Of a stretch of DNA of 64,000 nt, positions 19,296 to 28,017 are shown one piece after another. A program made the translations under genes and the position numbers. Position 1 is the stretch's first letter. Each line of letters starts with the position of its first letter. The notes under the pieces were generated by a model, which had not been told where the DNA came from, searched no databases, and saw only the letters and a program-made list of their open reading frames with translations. The stretch covers positions 62,001 to 126,000 of the forward strand of contig NZ_BMSG01000011.1 in the NCBI RefSeq assembly GCF_014649035.1, given 5' to 3'. This stretch comes from Streptomyces sindenensis (GTDB lineage Bacteria; Actinomycetota; Actinomycetes; Streptomycetales; Streptomycetaceae).

Positions 19296-20309
19296 ATGGT
19301 CTACCGCATTCACTTGACCGCCGACGATCTGGCCAGGGTCCGGGTCGCGGAAGCCCCCATGCCCATGGTCGATCTCACGGCAGCAGCTCGTCTGCTCAAA
19401 CGCCGCACCCAGCCCGCCCGCTTGGACGCCTGGCGGAGACGCGCCCTCCCGCTGCTGTCCGCCCAGGCTCGGATGGCCCTGTCGATGGTTCCGCTGTACG
19501 GCAATCTCCCCGACTTCCTCTGTCCGCAGGGGAGCAGCAGCCCGGACCAGGAACTGGAGCGCGTACGTGCGATTCCCAGCCGCCGAATAGCGGCGGATCT
19601 GGCGGCTGTTTCCGAAACGGAGCAACTCCCCGCCTGGACACAGAGGCTTGCGGATGACGCGAAAGTGCGTGAGGCCTTCCACGACGGATGGGCACACCTC
19701 TACGAGGTGCTGCTGCAGCCCTACTGGACGCCCATCACGAATCTGCAGTCATCGGACCGGACGCTGCGCCTGCGGCAGTTCTTGACCGGCGGCGTGGAAA
19801 CACTGCTCGCCCAGGCGAACCCGCACTGGGTTCAGTGGAAGCCGCCGGTGCTGGAAATAAGAACGGTCCTCGCCTCCACGGTCTACGACCTGCACCCGCA
19901 GGGACGCGGACTGCTTCTCGTTCCCAGCGTGTTCCAGACGACCTCTGCCTCGGTGCTCGACGACGGCAGCTCACCGCCCATCGTCACCTACCCTTGCGGC
20001 CGGCACGACTGTCTCGCCTCGCTCGCCCTACTGACGCCCGCCCCGTCAGCAGGTGGCCTCGCATCTCCTGTCGCTGCTCTGCTCGGCCGAACCCGGACCG
20101 CTGTTCTGGAGACCGTGACCACACACTCCGGTTCCACCACGACGGAGATCGCACGGCTTCTGCGGATCTCACCGGCGAGCGCCAGCGAACACGCGACAGT
20201 CCTGCGGGAGGCCGGCCTCATCCAGACCGCGCGGCACGGTAACCGAGTGCTGCACACTTCCACCGAGCTCGGGAGGAGCCTCCTGAACAGCCCGGCGCGG
20301 AGACCCTGA
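19296..20309 (+). CDS. DUF5937/ArsR-type winged-helix regulator
   Basis: A 337-residue transcription factor. The N-terminal 240 residues match the DUF5937 type found in Streptomyces regulators (MVYRIHLTADDLARVRVAEA start; VYDLHPQGRGLLLVPSVF). The C-terminal 75 residues form a winged helix (LLGRTRTAVLETV, TTTEIARLLRISPASASEHA, VLREAGLIQTARHGNRVLH). Its codon usage is slightly less biased than that of its neighbours. The adjacent genes give no target, and autoregulation is the default guess. Confidence 0.85.
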   Translation: MVYRIHLTADDLARVRVAEAPMPMVDLTAAARLLKRRTQPARLDAWRRRALPLLSAQARMALSMVPLYGNLPDFLCPQGSSSPDQELERVRAIPSRRIAADLAAVSETEQLPAWTQRLADDAKVREAFHDGWAHLYEVLLQPYWTPITNLQSSDRTLRLRQFLTGGVETLLAQANPHWVQWKPPVLEIRTVLASTVYDLHPQGRGLLLVPSVFQTTSASVLDDGSSPPIVTYPCGRHDCLASLALLTPAPSAGGLASPVAALLGRTRTAVLETVTTHSGSTTTEIARLLRISPASASEHATVLREAGLIQTARHGNRVLHTSTELGRSLLNSPARRP

Positions 20310-20323
20310 CGCGGGACGCCCGG

Positions 20324-21127
20324 TCAGCCGCCGCACTGGGCGAGCATGGCCCGCTTGTCGGCCGTGGTGACCGGGAGGTCGTACTTCAGCGAGACCTGGG
20401 CGAACCGCACCGCGTACGAGCAGCGGATCGGCTTGTACGGCGGGAGCCAGGAGGCGGGGCCGGAGTCGCGCTTGGCGTTGTTGGCAGGGCCGTCCACCGG
20501 GAGGAGGTTGAGCGGGTCGTTGGCGATCTGCTCGCGCTTGGACTCGTTCCAGCGGGCGGCTCCCATCTGCCAGTCGTAGGACAGCGGCATCACATGGTCG
20601 ATCTGCACCTTCGTCGCCCGCTGCTTGCGCCAGTCGATGGTCTCGCCGGTGTAGGGGTCCTGGAGCGTCATCGCCATGACGATGCAGTCGGATCCCGCCT
20701 TGTGCTCGATGTCCTTGCCATCACGGGCGAGCAGGTCGTTGCGGGTGTCGCAGCCGTTGCGGGCGAGCGGGATGCCGTCGACGCCGTCCTTCCAGGCGTA
20801 GCCGAACTTGTCCCGCTCGTAGCCGGTCTTCGGGCCGCGCCCCTTCGTGGCCACCTTCTCGATGAGCTGCCGGGCGGCGGCCCGGTCCGCGTCGCTGGTG
20901 AGGGGGGCCAGGCCCGGCTTCGTACCGTCCGGGTTGTCCAGCGGGCTGACGCCGAAGCCCTCGGCGGACTGCGCGCCGCCGTTGGTGCCGCCACTCGTGC
21001 TGTCGCCGTCGGCCGCGAGGTCGTCGGGGCCGCAGCCGCTCGCCAGGGTGATCACGACAAGGGCGCCGAGGGCGGGCAGGGTGGCCGCTCGGTGCGTGGG
21101 GCGGCGGGGCGTACGGAGAGCTATCAC
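20324..21127 (-). CDS. Secreted HNH/GmrSD-C (DUF1524) nuclease lipoprotein
   Basis: A 267-residue predicted lipoprotein (lipobox LASGC, Cys about residue 26) with a DUF1524-type nuclease domain. The core IDHVMPLSYDWQMGAARWNE contains the catalytic His of the HNH fold, followed by ANDPLNLLPVDGPANNAKRD and GPASWLPPYK, which complete the beta-beta-alpha metal motif. Secreted members occur widely in Streptomyces and may scavenge nucleic acid. The GTG start at 21,127 gives an N-terminus VIALRTPRRP with a proper signal sequence. The gene stands alone and converges with the DUF5937 gene. Confidence 0.88.
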   Translation of the reverse strand: MIALRTPRRPTHRAATLPALGALVVITLASGCGPDDLAADGDSTSGGTNGGAQSAEGFGVSPLDNPDGTKPGLAPLTSDADRAAARQLIEKVATKGRGPKTGYERDKFGYAWKDGVDGIPLARNGCDTRNDLLARDGKDIEHKAGSDCIVMAMTLQDPYTGETIDWRKQRATKVQIDHVMPLSYDWQMGAARWNESKREQIANDPLNLLPVDGPANNAKRDSGPASWLPPYKPIRCSYAVRFAQVSLKYDLPVTTADKRAMLAQCGG

Positions 21128-21248
21128 GGGGGAGCCGTCCTGATGGTGAGGAGACCGGACGCCGAGAATCCTAGGGGCGGCCGGCCACGACACGTCCGTG
21201 CGCCGGAGTGTGGGGGCACGCTCGGGAGGCACACCCTTTCCGCGCGGG

Positions 21249-22118
21249 TCACACCTTCCCGATACCGAGGGTGTTCTCGGACGGCAGCAGCCCCGAGCCG
21301 ATGACCTCAAGCCACGGCTCCCCCAGCAGTTCCGCCAGCCTCTCCCGCCCCGGCGACCCCAGCGCCCGCCACGGCGCCGCGGCCTCCTCGTCGGTGCGCC
21401 GCTCCACCTCCGCCCGCAGCTCGCGTCCCGTGTCCGTGGCCGTGCCGTCCGCCGCCAGCAGTCCGCGTTCCTGGAGCCGCCGCCGGGCCGCGCCCCATTC
21501 CTCGGCGCTCCACCCCCGGCTCGCGAACACTTCGGGGGCCGCCGCGCCGACCGCCGCGAAGGAGACCAGCGACTCGACCGCATCGAGGCCGGCCGCCCTC
21601 AGGGCGACGATGTGCCCGTCGCCCCGGTGTTCACGCAGGACCGTCGCCGCCTGCCAGAGCGCCAGGTGCGGGGCGTCGGGCCAGGGCAGGGCGGAGTTGG
21701 CGGCTCCGAGGCCACCGAGGGCTCCCGGGGTCGCCGCCTCCGCCGCGCGGCGGGCCAGGGCGGCGGCCTCCGCGAACTCCGGCCCCGCCACCCGGTCCCC
21801 GAACAGCGCCCGGTAGGTCCGGTCGACCGCCCGCAGCCGGGCCGCGAGCACGGCGCCCGGGCCGGCGACCGCCCAGCCGGCCGGAACGCATCCCTCCACC
21901 ATCCCCGGGGCGAAGCTGTGGAACGTCCGCACCACCTCGTCCGCGCCCACCGCCCCCAGCGGAGCCGCCCGCCAGGCGAAGTAGCTCGGCCAGCGCTCCT
22001 CGGTGTCGTACCCCAGCGCGGCGGCCTCCTCGAAGGCGGCGGGGGCGTAGTAGAGGACGGCGTGCAGGGGCTCCATGAGGTGCCACATCTGCCGCACGCG
22101 GGCTGGCTCTCCGGTCAT
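21249..22118 (-). CDS. SCO6745-family protein
   Basis: A 289-residue protein matching the helical SCO6745 family of actinobacteria (MWHLMEPLHAVLYYAPAAFE, SYFAWRAAPLG, FHSFAPGMV). The C-terminal third looks like a winged helix (SAEEWGAARRRLQERGLLA, DTGRELRAEVERRTDE). The molecular function is not established. The ATG at 22,118 is preferred because GGAG is 5 nt upstream. It is divergent from a TetR gene, with paired 16-bp repeats in the shared promoter region, so it is the likely TetR target. Confidence 0.8.
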   Translation of the reverse strand: MTGEPARVRQMWHLMEPLHAVLYYAPAAFEEAAALGYDTEERWPSYFAWRAAPLGAVGADEVVRTFHSFAPGMVEGCVPAGWAVAGPGAVLAARLRAVDRTYRALFGDRVAGPEFAEAAALARRAAEAATPGALGGLGAANSALPWPDAPHLALWQAATVLREHRGDGHIVALRAAGLDAVESLVSFAAVGAAAPEVFASRGWSAEEWGAARRRLQERGLLAADGTATDTGRELRAEVERRTDEEAAAPWRALGSPGRERLAELLGEPWLEVIGSGLLPSENTLGIGKV

Positions 22119-22161
22119 GATCTCCACCTCTCCCGGACTTGCCGGACGGCAATCCCATATC

Positions 22162-22224
22162 TTGCCATTGACTAGATCGAGCCTCCAGCATGCTCACCCC
22201 CTCTGAACTTGTCAATGACTAGAT
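22162..22224. promoter_or_regulatory. Paired 16-bp direct repeats, candidate TetR operators
   Basis: ttgccattgactagat (22,162-22,177) and ttgtcaatgactagat (22,209-22,224) differ at 2 of 16 positions and are 47 bp apart. They flank the divergent promoters of the SCO6745-family gene and the TetR gene. The minus strand reads TTGACA inside the second copy, a good -35 element for the leftward gene. Confidence 0.6.
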
Positions 22225-22243
22225 GCCGGGTAGGGTGCTGCCC

Positions 22244-22825
22244 ATGACCAGCGAGCGCACCTACCACCACGGCGATCTGCGGCGCGCCCTCCTGACCGCC
22301 GCCCTCGACGTCATCGCCGCCGAAGGACCCGCCGCCGTGAGCCTGCGCGATCTGGCCCGCCGGGCCGGCGTCTCGCACGCCGCGCCCGCGCACCATTTCA
22401 AGGACCGCTCGGGCCTGCTGACCGCCGTGGCCGCCGACGGGTACGCCCTGTTCGCCGACGCGCTGGCCGGGGCCCCTGACCTACGGGAGCGGGGCGTGGC
22501 GTACGTACGGTTCGCGGCGACGCACCCCGCGCACTTCCAGGTGATGTTCCAGCCGGACCTGCACCGCGCCGACGACCCGGACCTGCTGGCCGCCCGCGCC
22601 CGGGCGACCGAGGCGTTGCGCTCCGGCGTGGCGGGCCTTCCCCCGGCCGGCCGGGGCGAGGACGACCGGCTGGCGGGGGTGGCCGCGTGGTCGCTGGCCC
22701 ACGGCTTCGCGACGCTGCTGCTCAGCGGCAACCTCGCGGACGCGATGGCGGGCCGGGACCCGGAGGAGGCGTTCCGGTCACTGGCCGCGTCGGTCTTCGC
22801 GCCGGAGGGCGGTCGCGCCGACTGA
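22244..22825 (+). CDS. TetR/AcrR family regulator
   Basis: A 193-residue repressor. The N-terminal HTH is complete: YHHGDLRRALLTAALDVIAA, EGPAAVSLRDLARRAGVSHA, APAHHFKDRSGLLTAVAADG. The WHG-type C-terminal ligand domain (TetR_C) contains FAATHPAHFQVMF and AAWSLAHGFATLLLSGNL. The ATG at 22,244 begins MTSERTYHHG; an upstream ATG at 22,223 overlaps the operator and is less likely. It probably represses the divergent SCO6745-family gene and itself through the paired repeats. Confidence 0.9.
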   Translation: MTSERTYHHGDLRRALLTAALDVIAAEGPAAVSLRDLARRAGVSHAAPAHHFKDRSGLLTAVAADGYALFADALAGAPDLRERGVAYVRFAATHPAHFQVMFQPDLHRADDPDLLAARARATEALRSGVAGLPPAGRGEDDRLAGVAAWSLAHGFATLLLSGNLADAMAGRDPEEAFRSLAASVFAPEGGRAD

Positions 22826-22997
22826 CCGGCACGGCTCACGCTGCCCTCGTGAGCCTTCCTGAGCGACGGACGAGGTCCCGTTCGCCGTGGTCCTCGACGA
22901 CCTGATGCGGGATACAACCCCGGACGGATGTCGGGTGTCTCTAAAACGCTGGAGGGATGAGCCTCCGGCGCCTTTCGGTACGGAGATCGGGGATCAG

Positions 22998-23762
22998 GTG
23001 GGGAAGCGGGTCTGGAAAGCCGTCGTGGCCGGTGGTGCGGCTGCGGTGTTCACGGCCGTGGCCGCGGCGCCGGCCGGGGCGGCCGAGGGCGGGGCCTCGT
23101 TCAGCCGTGTCCAGGTGAACGGTGGCAAGCCGATCGTGATCGGGACGACGAACGAGGTCGCGGTACCGGCCTCCTTTCGGGTGCTGACCACGCGCGCGTG
23201 GAAGTGGGCGCCCCTGGTGTTGCTCTACCGCAACGGTGCGGATGACACGCTGTGGCACAACATCGGGACGAACGACTGCCCCAACCGGATCGGTGTCTGC
23301 GACATCGACGAGACGATGTACTTCGACCCGAGCGTGTGGGACATGCGCAACAGCGAGGCCGGAGCCTGGAAGGTCGCGGGCGAGGTGCGCTTCAAGGACG
23401 GCAGCGAAGACATCGACGCCACGGGACTGACGGTCCGCGTCCAGCGCAACTCCCGTCTGACCGTCAACGCCTCGCCCGAACCGGTGGCCAAGGGCAGGAC
23501 CATCACCGTGACGGGCAAGGTCACCCGGGCCAACTGGGAGACCAGGAAGTACGCCTCCTACGGCGGCCGCCACGTCAGCCTGCAGTTCAAGCCCTCCGGC
23601 TCCACCTCCTACACCACGGTGAAGAAGATCTACGCGGACGGCTCGGGCAACCTCAAAACGACCGTGAAGGCCTCCAGAACCGGTACGTGGCGCTGGGCGT
23701 ACTACGGCAACACCACCACCGGGGCCTCGAAGTCGTCCGGGGACAACGTCGTGGTGAAGTGA
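22998..23762 (+). CDS. Secreted protein with Ig-like/calcium-dependent-style repeat
   Basis: A 254-residue protein of unknown function. It has a signal peptide (KAVVAGGAAAVFTAVAAAPA, cut near AGAAEG). The mature region is beta-rich, with one Cys pair (NDCPNRIGVC) and two beta-sandwich-like segments: VNGGKPIVIGTTNEVAVPAS, and later VKGKVT-like VAKGRTITVTGKVTRANW. The final part resembles bacterial Ig-like domains (YGGRHVSLQFKPSGSTSYTT). The GTG at 22,998 is chosen to give a proper signal peptide; longer frames from 22,887 are not protein-like at the N-terminus. Confidence 0.75.
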   Translation: MGKRVWKAVVAGGAAAVFTAVAAAPAGAAEGGASFSRVQVNGGKPIVIGTTNEVAVPASFRVLTTRAWKWAPLVLLYRNGADDTLWHNIGTNDCPNRIGVCDIDETMYFDPSVWDMRNSEAGAWKVAGEVRFKDGSEDIDATGLTVRVQRNSRLTVNASPEPVAKGRTITVTGKVTRANWETRKYASYGGRHVSLQFKPSGSTSYTTVKKIYADGSGNLKTTVKASRTGTWRWAYYGNTTTGASKSSGDNVVVK

Positions 23763-23912
23763 CGCCCGCCGCGCCCACGGGCCGGCGACGGCTGGGGAGT
23801 CCGGCCCGCCGGGCCGGGCGGCTGCCGCCGGGGGATGACAACGGCCTTGCCCCGCCCGGGCGTCGATGCGGTCCGATCGATGCACGGGCCCCGCCGGGCG
23901 AGCAACGCGGCA

Positions 23913-23971
23913 GGGCCCGATCGTTCGCACACCCCGGGGAGCTAGGCGCCCCCGGGGCCCGGTCGTTCGCA
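23913..23971. repeat. 17-bp direct repeat between convergent genes
   Basis: gggcccgatcgttcgca (23,913-23,929) and gggcccggtcgttcgca (23,955-23,971) differ at one base and are 42 bp apart. They lie with CCCCGGGG palindromes between the 22,998 gene and mfd, where they may form termination structures. Confidence 0.55.
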
Positions 23972-23984
23972 GAGCTTCAGGGGC

Positions 23985-26900
23985 CTACGACCCCAGGATC
24001 GTCGTCAGGAACTCGCCCGTCCACGCCAGCAGTTCGCGGCCGATGACCGGCTTGCCGCCGATCCTGCCCGTCGTCGGGCGCGGGACCAGGATCTGGTGGG
24101 CGGCCGGCTTGATGACCGTCTTGGGGTGCAGGCGCTTCAGGCGCAGCTCCTGGGATTCGCGCAGCTCCACCGGGGCGAAGCGGATGTTGGAGCCCTGGAG
24201 GACGATCTCGCCGACTCCGCAGGCGCGGGCCAGCATGCGCAGGCCCGCCACCAGGAGGAGGTTCTCCACCGGTTCGGGCAACGGGCCGTAGCGGTCGGTC
24301 AGTTCCTCGCGGACCGCCCGGATGTCGTCCTCCGAGGAGGCCGACGCGATCGCGCGGTAGGCCTGGAGGCGCAGGCGCTCGCCGGGGGCGTAGTCGTGCG
24401 GGACGTGCGCGTCGACCGGGAGCTCGATCTTGACCTCCAGCGGGGGCTCCTCCTCGACGCCGCCCTCCATCTGGGCCCGGTAGTCGGCGACGGCCTCGCC
24501 GACCATGCGGACGTAGAGGTCGAAGCCGACGCCCGCGATGTGGCCGGACTGCTCGCCGCCGAGCAGATTGCCCGCGCCCCGGATCTCCAGGTCCTTCATC
24601 GCCACGTACATGCCCGCGCCCATCTCGGTGTGCTGGGCGATGGTCGCCAGACGTTCGTGGGCCGTCTCGGTGAGAGGCTTCTCCGGGGGGTAGAGGAAGT
24701 AGGCGTAGCCCCGGTCGCGGCCCCGGCCCACCCGGCCGCGCAGCTGGTGGAGCTGGGAGAGGCCGAAGTTGTCGCCGCGTTCCACGATCAGGGTGTTGGC
24801 GTTGGAGATGTCGATGCCCGACTCGACGATCGTCGTGGAGACCAGGACGTCGAACTTCTTCTCCCAGAAGTCCACGACCACCTGTTCCAGGGCCTGTTCG
24901 GACATCTGGCCGTGCGCCGTGGCGATGCGCGCCTCGGGGACGATCTCGCGGAGGCGGGCTGCCGCCCGGTCGATGGACTCGACCCGGTTGTGGATGTAGA
25001 AGACCTGGCCCTCGCGCAGCAGTTCGCGGCGGATCGCCGCGCCGATCTGCTTCTCCTCGTACGGGCCGACGAAGGTGAGGACCGGGTGGCGCTCCTCCGG
25101 CGGGGTGGTGATCGTGGACATCTCGCGGATGCCGGTGACCGCCATTTCGAGCGTACGGGGGATGGGGGTCGCGGACATCGTGAGCACGTCGACGTTGGCG
25201 CGGAGCTTCTTCAGCTGCTCCTTGTGCTCGACGCCGAACCGCTGCTCCTCGTCCACGATGACCAGGCCGAGGTCCTTGAACTTCGTCTCGGAGGAGAACA
25301 GGCGGTGCGTGCCGATCACCAGGTCGACCAAGCCGTCCTTCAGGCCTTCGAGCGTTGCCTTGGATTCCGATTCCGACTGGAAGCGGCTCAGCGCCCTCAC
25401 GTTGACCGGGAATTGGGAGTAGCGCTCGGTGAACGTGCCGTAGTGCTGCTGGACCAGGAGTGTGGTCGGGACCAGGACCGCCACCTGCTTGCCGTCCTGC
25501 ACCGCCTTGAACGCCGCCCGGACGGCGATCTCCGTCTTGCCGTAGCCGACGTCGCCGCAGATCAGCCGGTCCATCGGGACCGTCTTCTCCATGTCCTCCT
25601 TGACCTCGGCGATCGTGGAGAGCTGATCGGGCGTCTCCGCGTACGGGAAGGCGTCCTCCAGCTCCCGCTGCCAGGGGGTGTCCGCGCCGAAGGCGTGGCC
25701 GGGGGCCGCCATGCGGGCGGAATAGAGCTTGATCAGGTCGGCGGCGATCTCCTTGACCGCCTTCTTCGCCCGCTGCTTCGTCTTCGTCCAGTCCGCGCCG
25801 CCGAGCCGGTGCAGCGTCGGGGCCTCGCCGCCGACGTACTTGGTGACCTGTTCCAGCTGGTCGGTCGGGATGTAGAGGCGGTCGCCGGGCTGGCCGCGCT
25901 TGGCGGGGGCGTACTCGACGAGCAGATACTCGCGGGTCGCGCCCTGGACCGTGCGCTGCACCATCTCCACGTACCGGCCGACGCCGTGCTGTTCGTGGAC
26001 GATGTAGTCGCCGACCTCCAGCGTCAGCGGGTCGATCGTCTTCCTGCGGCGGGCCGGCATCCGGCCGAGATCCTTGGTGGCCGTGCGCTGGCCGGTCAGG
26101 TCGGTCTCGGTGAGCACCGCCAGCTTCAGCGCCGGGTCGACGAAGCCCTGTTCGATCGCCCCGCAGGAGACGTGGACGAGGGACGGGGAGATCTCCGACA
26201 GGTCCGCGTCGAGGCGGGCCGCGATGCCCTCGCCGCTCAGCACCTCGACCGTACGGGTGGCGAGCCCCTGCCCCTCCGTGACGTACACCGTGCGCCAGCC
26301 GTCGGCCAGCCAGCCCTTGGTGTCGGCGAGCGCCCGGGCGGTGTCGCCCCGGTACGCCTCGGGGGCGTGCATGGAGAGCTGGAGGGTGTCGTCGTCGTGG
26401 TCGGCGGCATCGGCGGCGAACGGGGAGACCGACCACCACATCATGCCCAGCTCGCGGGCCCGGTCCCGGACGTCCGCGATGCCCCACAGCGAGGCCGCGC
26501 CCACGTCGATCGGGGCCTCGCCGCCGCCCGCGCTCGCCGCCCACGACGCCTGGAGGAACTCCTGGCTGGTGGCGACCAGGTCGGCGGCCCGCGTCCGCAC
26601 CCGCTCCGGATCGCAGACGATCGCCATCGCGTCCTTCGGCAGCACGTCGAGCAGCAGCTCCATGTCGTCGACGAGGACCGGGGCCAGGGACTCCATGCCC
26701 TCGACCGCGATGCCCTGGGCGATCTTGCCGAGCAGTTCGCCCAGCTCCGGGTGGAGCTCGGCGAGCGCCGCCGCCCGCTCGCGGACCTGGTCGGTCAGCA
26801 GCAGCTCGCGGCAGGGCGGGGCCCACAGCCCGTGCGCCGCGACCTCCAGCGACCGCTGGTCGGCGATCTTGAAGTAGCGGATCTCCTCGACCTCGTCGCC

Positions 26901-27518
26901 CCAGAACTCCACCCGGAGGGGGTGCTCCTCGGTCGGCGGGAAGACGTCCAGGATCCCGCCGCGTACGGCGAACTCACCGCGCTTCTCGACCAGCTCCACC
27001 CGGGAGTACGCGGCGGCCGCCAGTGCGTCCACCACCTCCCCCAGGTCCGCGCTCTGCCCGCCCGCAAGGCTCACCGGCTCCAGATCGCCGAGCCCCTTGA
27101 CCTGCGGCTGGAGGACGGAGCGGATCGGGGCGACGACGACGGAGACCGGGCCGGTCTCCGGGTCGTCCTCGCGGGGGTGCGCCAGGCGGCGCAGCACGGC
27201 GAGGCGGCGGCCCACGGTGTCGGAGCGGGGCGAGAGCCGCTCGTGCGGCAGGGTCTCCCAGGACGGGTACTCCGCGACCGTGTCCGGCGGCAGCAGCGTG
27301 CGCAGGGCCCCGGCCAGGTCCTCGGCCTCGCGGCCCGTGGCGGTGACGGCCAGGACGGTCCGGCCGGTCTGCCGGGCCAGCGCGGCCACGGCGAACGGGC
27401 GCGCGCCGGGCGGGCCCACCAGGTCGACATGGGCCCGGTGCCCGTCTTCGGCGGCCTTCACCGCCTCGGCGAGCGCCGGGTCCGTAACGACGACATCCAG
27501 CAGACCGTGCAGGCTCAT
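23985..27518 (-). CDS. mfd: Transcription-repair coupling factor
   Basis: A 1177-residue full-length Mfd that removes RNA polymerase stalled at lesions and recruits UvrA. Domains in order are a UvrB-like N-terminus (VDLVGPPGARPFAVAAL, YPSWETLPHERLSP), and the RNA polymerase-interacting CarD-like domain (LEVGDYIVHEQHGVGRYVEM). The RecG-type helicase follows with Walker A in LICGDVGYGKTEIAVRAAF and DEEQ in VIVDEEQRFGVEHKEQL, then motif VI (QLRGRVGRGRDRGYAYFL) and the TRCF C-terminal domain. The ATG at 27,518 (MSLHGLLDVVVTDPALAEAV) is the family start. The upstream open frame is not coding. From memory it neighbours the ABC pair at 48,991 in other Streptomyces. Confidence 0.97.
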   Translation of the reverse strand: MSLHGLLDVVVTDPALAEAVKAAEDGHRAHVDLVGPPGARPFAVAALARQTGRTVLAVTATGREAEDLAGALRTLLPPDTVAEYPSWETLPHERLSPRSDTVGRRLAVLRRLAHPREDDPETGPVSVVVAPIRSVLQPQVKGLGDLEPVSLAGGQSADLGEVVDALAAAAYSRVELVEKRGEFAVRGGILDVFPPTEEHPLRVEFWGDEVEEIRYFKIADQRSLEVAAHGLWAPPCRELLLTDQVRERAAALAELHPELGELLGKIAQGIAVEGMESLAPVLVDDMELLLDVLPKDAMAIVCDPERVRTRAADLVATSQEFLQASWAASAGGGEAPIDVGAASLWGIADVRDRARELGMMWWSVSPFAADAADHDDDTLQLSMHAPEAYRGDTARALADTKGWLADGWRTVYVTEGQGLATRTVEVLSGEGIAARLDADLSEISPSLVHVSCGAIEQGFVDPALKLAVLTETDLTGQRTATKDLGRMPARRRKTIDPLTLEVGDYIVHEQHGVGRYVEMVQRTVQGATREYLLVEYAPAKRGQPGDRLYIPTDQLEQVTKYVGGEAPTLHRLGGADWTKTKQRAKKAVKEIAADLIKLYSARMAAPGHAFGADTPWQRELEDAFPYAETPDQLSTIAEVKEDMEKTVPMDRLICGDVGYGKTEIAVRAAFKAVQDGKQVAVLVPTTLLVQQHYGTFTERYSQFPVNVRALSRFQSESESKATLEGLKDGLVDLVIGTHRLFSSETKFKDLGLVIVDEEQRFGVEHKEQLKKLRANVDVLTMSATPIPRTLEMAVTGIREMSTITTPPEERHPVLTFVGPYEEKQIGAAIRRELLREGQVFYIHNRVESIDRAAARLREIVPEARIATAHGQMSEQALEQVVVDFWEKKFDVLVSTTIVESGIDISNANTLIVERGDNFGLSQLHQLRGRVGRGRDRGYAYFLYPPEKPLTETAHERLATIAQHTEMGAGMYVAMKDLEIRGAGNLLGGEQSGHIAGVGFDLYVRMVGEAVADYRAQMEGGVEEEPPLEVKIELPVDAHVPHDYAPGERLRLQAYRAIASASSEDDIRAVREELTDRYGPLPEPVENLLLVAGLRMLARACGVGEIVLQGSNIRFAPVELRESQELRLKRLHPKTVIKPAAHQILVPRPTTGRIGGKPVIGRELLAWTGEFLTTILGS

Positions 27519-28017
27519 GAAGTTTCCGTCCGGGATCAGATCAGCGGTGGCTCGGACGTTGCCGGCGGCCGGCTGCCGGGCAACGCGAAGGGCCCGACAC
27601 GTGTGACGCGCCGGGGGTTCCAGGTTACGACCCGGGGGTGACAGCCGCTCCCGCAACCGGCCGACCGGCGGGCCGGGACGCCCCGGGACGCTCCCCCGCC
27701 CGCCGTGCCGGCCGCTTCGCCGCCCGCCGTGCCGGGGCCGCCGCTCGTCGACGGTCGTACACCGTTCATCTCCGTATCGCACACAGTTGTGCCGGGGATC
27801 CTCACAGGAGTGATCCCAGCGTCTAGTCTTTGCCCGACCCTTGCACAACGGGACGTGCGGAGTGGCGCGAGAGCGTCATGCACGCGGTCCTCACAGAGGC
27901 AAGTACCGGGCACGGGCGAGAGCGAGCAGCGGCCGGGGCGGGCGACGCGGGGCGATCCCCCTCGGTGCGACAGCCCCACGGCATCGGCATCGGGGGGCGT
28001 ACGTGGGCGAGAACGAG
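27519..28017. other. Divergent mfd / LuxR intergenic region
   Basis: This 499-bp interval carries no credible gene. On the mfd side an imperfect inverted repeat spans 27,558-27,584 (gttgccggc / gccgggcaac) in the mfd leader. A 15-bp direct repeat (cgcccgccgtgccgg) occurs at 27,697 and 27,721. A palindrome, gcacacagttgtgc, is at 27,779-27,792. TAGTCT at 27,824-27,829 is a candidate -10 for the rightward LuxR gene, which would give a leader of about 180 nt. The region marks the left border of the RiPP cluster. Confidence 0.5.

Noticed and set aside
24096..27641. 1181-residue plus-strand open frame opposite mfd
   Set aside because: It is the antisense shadow of mfd, with low-complexity Arg/Leu/Asp composition and no domain. 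High GC keeps antisense frames open.
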